Source of the DNA: Lactobacillus delbrueckii
GTDB lineage: Bacteria; Bacillota; Bacilli; Lactobacillales; Lactobacillaceae
Direction of reading: 5' to 3'
DNA: 6,872 nucleotides
Assembly (NCBI GenBank): GCA_004556255.1
Contig: SFHY01000070.1
Coordinates: 1 to 6,872 of the forward strand
Shown piece by piece: positions 5,335 through 6,872 of the stretch. Within the stretch, counting starts at the first letter, position 1. The number at the start of each line of letters is the position of its first letter. The translations under genes were made by a program, and so were the position numbers. Under the pieces are notes generated by a model that saw nothing but the letters and a program-made list of their open reading frames with translations, was not told the origin of the DNA and did no database searches.

Positions 5335-6534
5335 TTGCAAAAGAAACCGGTATGGAAAAGAAATCTGCAAGTCTCAACGGTCAGCGTCTTTTTAGCGGGG
5401 ATTGCCTTTTCAGAAGTCACGCCGTTTTTGTCCCTGTACATTGACACCCTGGGCAAGTTCAGCCACCAGCAGCTGAGCTTTTGGTCCGGGATCGTCTTTT
5501 CAGCGGTTTACGTCGTGGCAGCCCTGGTTTCCCCGATTTGGGGCAAGCTGGCCGACAAGAAGGGGCGCAAGCCGATGATTCTGCGGGCTTCTTTGGGGAT
5601 GGCGGTTGTCTTTACCTGCATGGGCCTGGCCCAGAATGTCTGGCAGCTGCTGTTCCTGAGAGGGATGCAGGGGGTTTTCGCCGGCTTCATCTCCAACTCT
5701 AACGCCCTTATCGCGGCAGAAACGCCAAAAAACAAGGCGGGCAAGGCCTTAGGGATCATGAGCTCAGCCACGACCGGGGGGCAATTGCTGGGGCCCTTTG
5801 CCGGCGGGGCCTTATCGCAGGCTTTTAGCTACCGGGTAACCTTCTTTATTACCGGGGCTCTGCTTTTCACCTGCTTTATCTTGTCGGTCTTCTTTATCCA
5901 TGAAGATGACTTCGTGCCAGTTGAGAGCAAGCAGCGGGGCAGCTTTAAGGACACGATGAAGCAGTTTAAGAGTGGGCAATTGATTCTGGGGCTGCTGCTG
6001 ACGACCTTGATCATTCAAGCGGCTAATAACTCCATCAACCCAATCGTTTCCTTGTATGTCAGAAGCTTGATGCACAATTCAGGGCAGGTCGTCTTCGTCA
6101 GCGGGGTGATTGCGGCTTTGCCAGGGATTGCCACGGTGGCTGCAGCCTCCTACTTTGGTGGTTTAGGTGACCGGATCGGGACCCACAAGATCATTTTAGG
6201 CGGCTTGATTGTGTCGATCATCCTCTTCTTCTTGACGGCTTTCGTCCGTAACACGGTTGAGCTCGGCGTCTGCCGCTTCCTGGTTGGTTTTACTGACGCC
6301 TGCCTCTTCCCGCAGGTCCAGACCATGCTGACCAAGCACAGTCCAAAGGAACTGACCAGCCGGGTCTTCAGCTGGAACCAAAGCGCCATGTACGTCGGCA
6401 ATATTTTCGGGCCGCTTTTGGGTTCAACGGTTTCCGCCCACTTCGGCTACAGCGCCGTCTTCCTGGTAACCAGCGGGATTGTCGTGATCAACCTGCTTCT
6501 TTACCGGACTAATATTTTGAAAAACATTGCCTAG
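5335..6534 (+). CDS. MFS multidrug-type efflux transporter (12 TM, drug:H+ antiporter type)
   Basis: A 399-aa major facilitator with twelve hydrophobic segments in two halves separated by a charged loop (about 189-212). Motif A, GKLADKKGRKP (70-80), sits between TM2 and TM3, and a degenerate copy GLGDRIGTHK (276-285) occupies the equivalent place in the second half. Motif C, GGQLLGPFAGG (148-158) in TM5, is the antiporter signature, so export of a small compound in exchange for protons is likely. It resembles the PmrA/TetA-like multidrug group; the substrate is unknown. Translation starts at TTG: AAGGAAGG (5320-5327) lies 7 nt upstream and no in-frame ATG occurs near the N-terminus. An ATG at 5351 is out of frame. 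It is flanked by terminators on both sides, so it is monocistronic. Confidence 0.9.
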   Translation: MQKKPVWKRNLQVSTVSVFLAGIAFSEVTPFLSLYIDTLGKFSHQQLSFWSGIVFSAVYVVAALVSPIWGKLADKKGRKPMILRASLGMAVVFTCMGLAQNVWQLLFLRGMQGVFAGFISNSNALIAAETPKNKAGKALGIMSSATTGGQLLGPFAGGALSQAFSYRVTFFITGALLFTCFILSVFFIHEDDFVPVESKQRGSFKDTMKQFKSGQLILGLLLTTLIIQAANNSINPIVSLYVRSLMHNSGQVVFVSGVIAALPGIATVAAASYFGGLGDRIGTHKIILGGLIVSIILFFLTAFVRNTVELGVCRFLVGFTDACLFPQVQTMLTKHSPKELTSRVFSWNQSAMYVGNIFGPLLGSTVSAHFGYSAVFLVTSGIVVINLLLYRTNILKNIA

Positions 6535-6545
6535 CTTAGGCGCAA

Positions 6546-6577
6546 AAAAAGCTCCAAGATTCATCTTGGGGCTTTTT
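6546..6577 (+). terminator. Intrinsic terminator after the MFS gene
   Basis: AAAAAGCTCCAAGA (6546-6559) pairs with TCTTGGGGCTTTTT (6564-6577) over 14 bp with one G-U pair and a TTCA loop, 11 nt behind the stop codon. The A run on the left and T run on the right could make it work in both directions. Confidence 0.92.
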
Positions 6578-6645
6578 GCTTGGAGATTATTCTTGACCAT
6601 CTTAAAGAGCAAGCGCTTTTTCATCTGCGTTTTCCCCTATATTTA

Positions 6646-6667
6646 CCTCATTTTTGCAAAAATAAGG
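6646..6667. repeat. Palindrome in the gap before the right-edge gene
   Basis: ATTTTTGCAAAAAT (6650-6663) is a perfect 14-bp palindrome. After one mismatched pair the symmetry continues with CCT (6646-6648) and AGG (6665-6667). It lies about 45 nt upstream of the -35 of the next gene and looks like a dimeric regulator site, though AT-rich palindromes also arise by chance. The rest of the 6578-6711 stretch shows nothing recognisable. Confidence 0.4.
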
Positions 6668-6711
6668 ATGCTCTTAAGCGAAAATAACAATTTTCAACAA
6701 ATCCTATGCGT

Positions 6712-6740
6712 TTGCTCAAAAAAATTCTCCGCATTATACT
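6712..6740 (+). promoter_or_regulatory. Promoter for the right-edge gene
   Basis: TTGCTC (6712-6717, 4/6) and TATACT (6735-6740, 5/6) are separated by exactly 17 nt. The start near 6747 would give a leader of about 30 nt carrying a strong ribosome binding site. Confidence 0.65.
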
Positions 6741-6777
6741 GAAGGAAATATCTTCTTTAATGAATAAGGAGGCAAGC

Positions 6778-6872
6778 ATGAAATTCATCACTAAAATCTT
6801 ACGAGCAGCTGGCTTCGCGCTCAGTCTCTTCTTGCTTCTAGGATCCATGGGCAACTTACTCGATGTTGTCAA
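6778..6872 (+). CDS. N-terminus of an unidentified membrane or exported protein (cut by window edge)
   Basis: Only the first 31 codons are present, then the window ends. AAGGAGG (6766-6772) lies 5 nt before the ATG and a good promoter precedes it, so the gene is very likely real. The peptide starts MKFITKILRAAGF, three positive charges, followed by a hydrophobic run ALSLFLLLGSMGNLL (about 14-28). This fits a signal peptide or first membrane segment; no AXA-type cleavage site or lipobox is seen within the visible part. It uses TTA, CGA and CTA codons, which are uncommon in the neighbouring genes, hinting at weaker codon optimisation or transfer, but the stretch is too short to judge. I do not recognise the family. 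Confidence 0.72.
   Translation, partial: MKFITKILRAAGFALSLFLLLGSMGNLLDVV

Noticed and set aside
6601..6678. CTTAAAGAGC and GCTCTTAAG as a long-range inverted repeat
   Set aside because: The arms are about 60 nt apart, need a one-base bulge, and have no U tract or family resemblance; it is probably chance.
6527..6742. 71-codon plus-strand open frame after the MFS gene
   Set aside because: It starts inside the MFS gene, reads through the strong terminator and across the next promoter, and has no RBS.

Overview
The window looks like a chromosomal segment of a low-GC-lineage Gram-positive lactic acid bacterium. Lactobacillus delbrueckii, or a close relative, is the best guess. This rests on G/C-rich third codon positions despite AT-rich intergenic regions, AGGAGG-type ribosome binding sites, dipeptide- and peptide-degrading enzymes typical of milk lactobacilli, and a vitamin-uptake gene under a TPP riboswitch. 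The species call is an inference from style and gene content, not from a database match.

Layout. Positions 60-4218 are all read on the minus strand, in the order murI (glutamate racemase), pepD (C69 dipeptidase), an M42 metallo-aminopeptidase and ykoE (ECF transporter substrate-binding membrane subunit). The two peptidase genes are 13 nt apart and form an operon that has its own promoter right behind murI. ykoE has a separate regulatory block at 635-818: a promoter, a cre-like sequence across its -35 region, a compact TPP aptamer, and one hairpin that both resembles a terminator and buries the ykoE ribosome binding site. The ATPase and permease partners expected for YkoE would lie beyond the left edge.

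The plus strand from 4483 carries a Bax-inhibitor-1/YccA family membrane protein, a 12-segment MFS efflux transporter starting at TTG, and the first 31 codons of an unidentified membrane or exported protein that runs off the right edge. The first two of these genes end in clear intrinsic terminators, so each plus-strand gene is probably its own transcription unit.

The divergent murI/yccA gap (4219-4482) holds an unexplained strong plus-strand terminator at 4295-4361, although no gene precedes it on that strand. A second helix interleaves with it, so it could be a leader attenuator or a small RNA. Functionally the window combines cell-wall D-glutamate supply, intracellular peptide breakdown and thiamine-precursor import with two stress/efflux-type membrane proteins. 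No defence system, mobile element, CRISPR array, tRNA or rRNA is visible.
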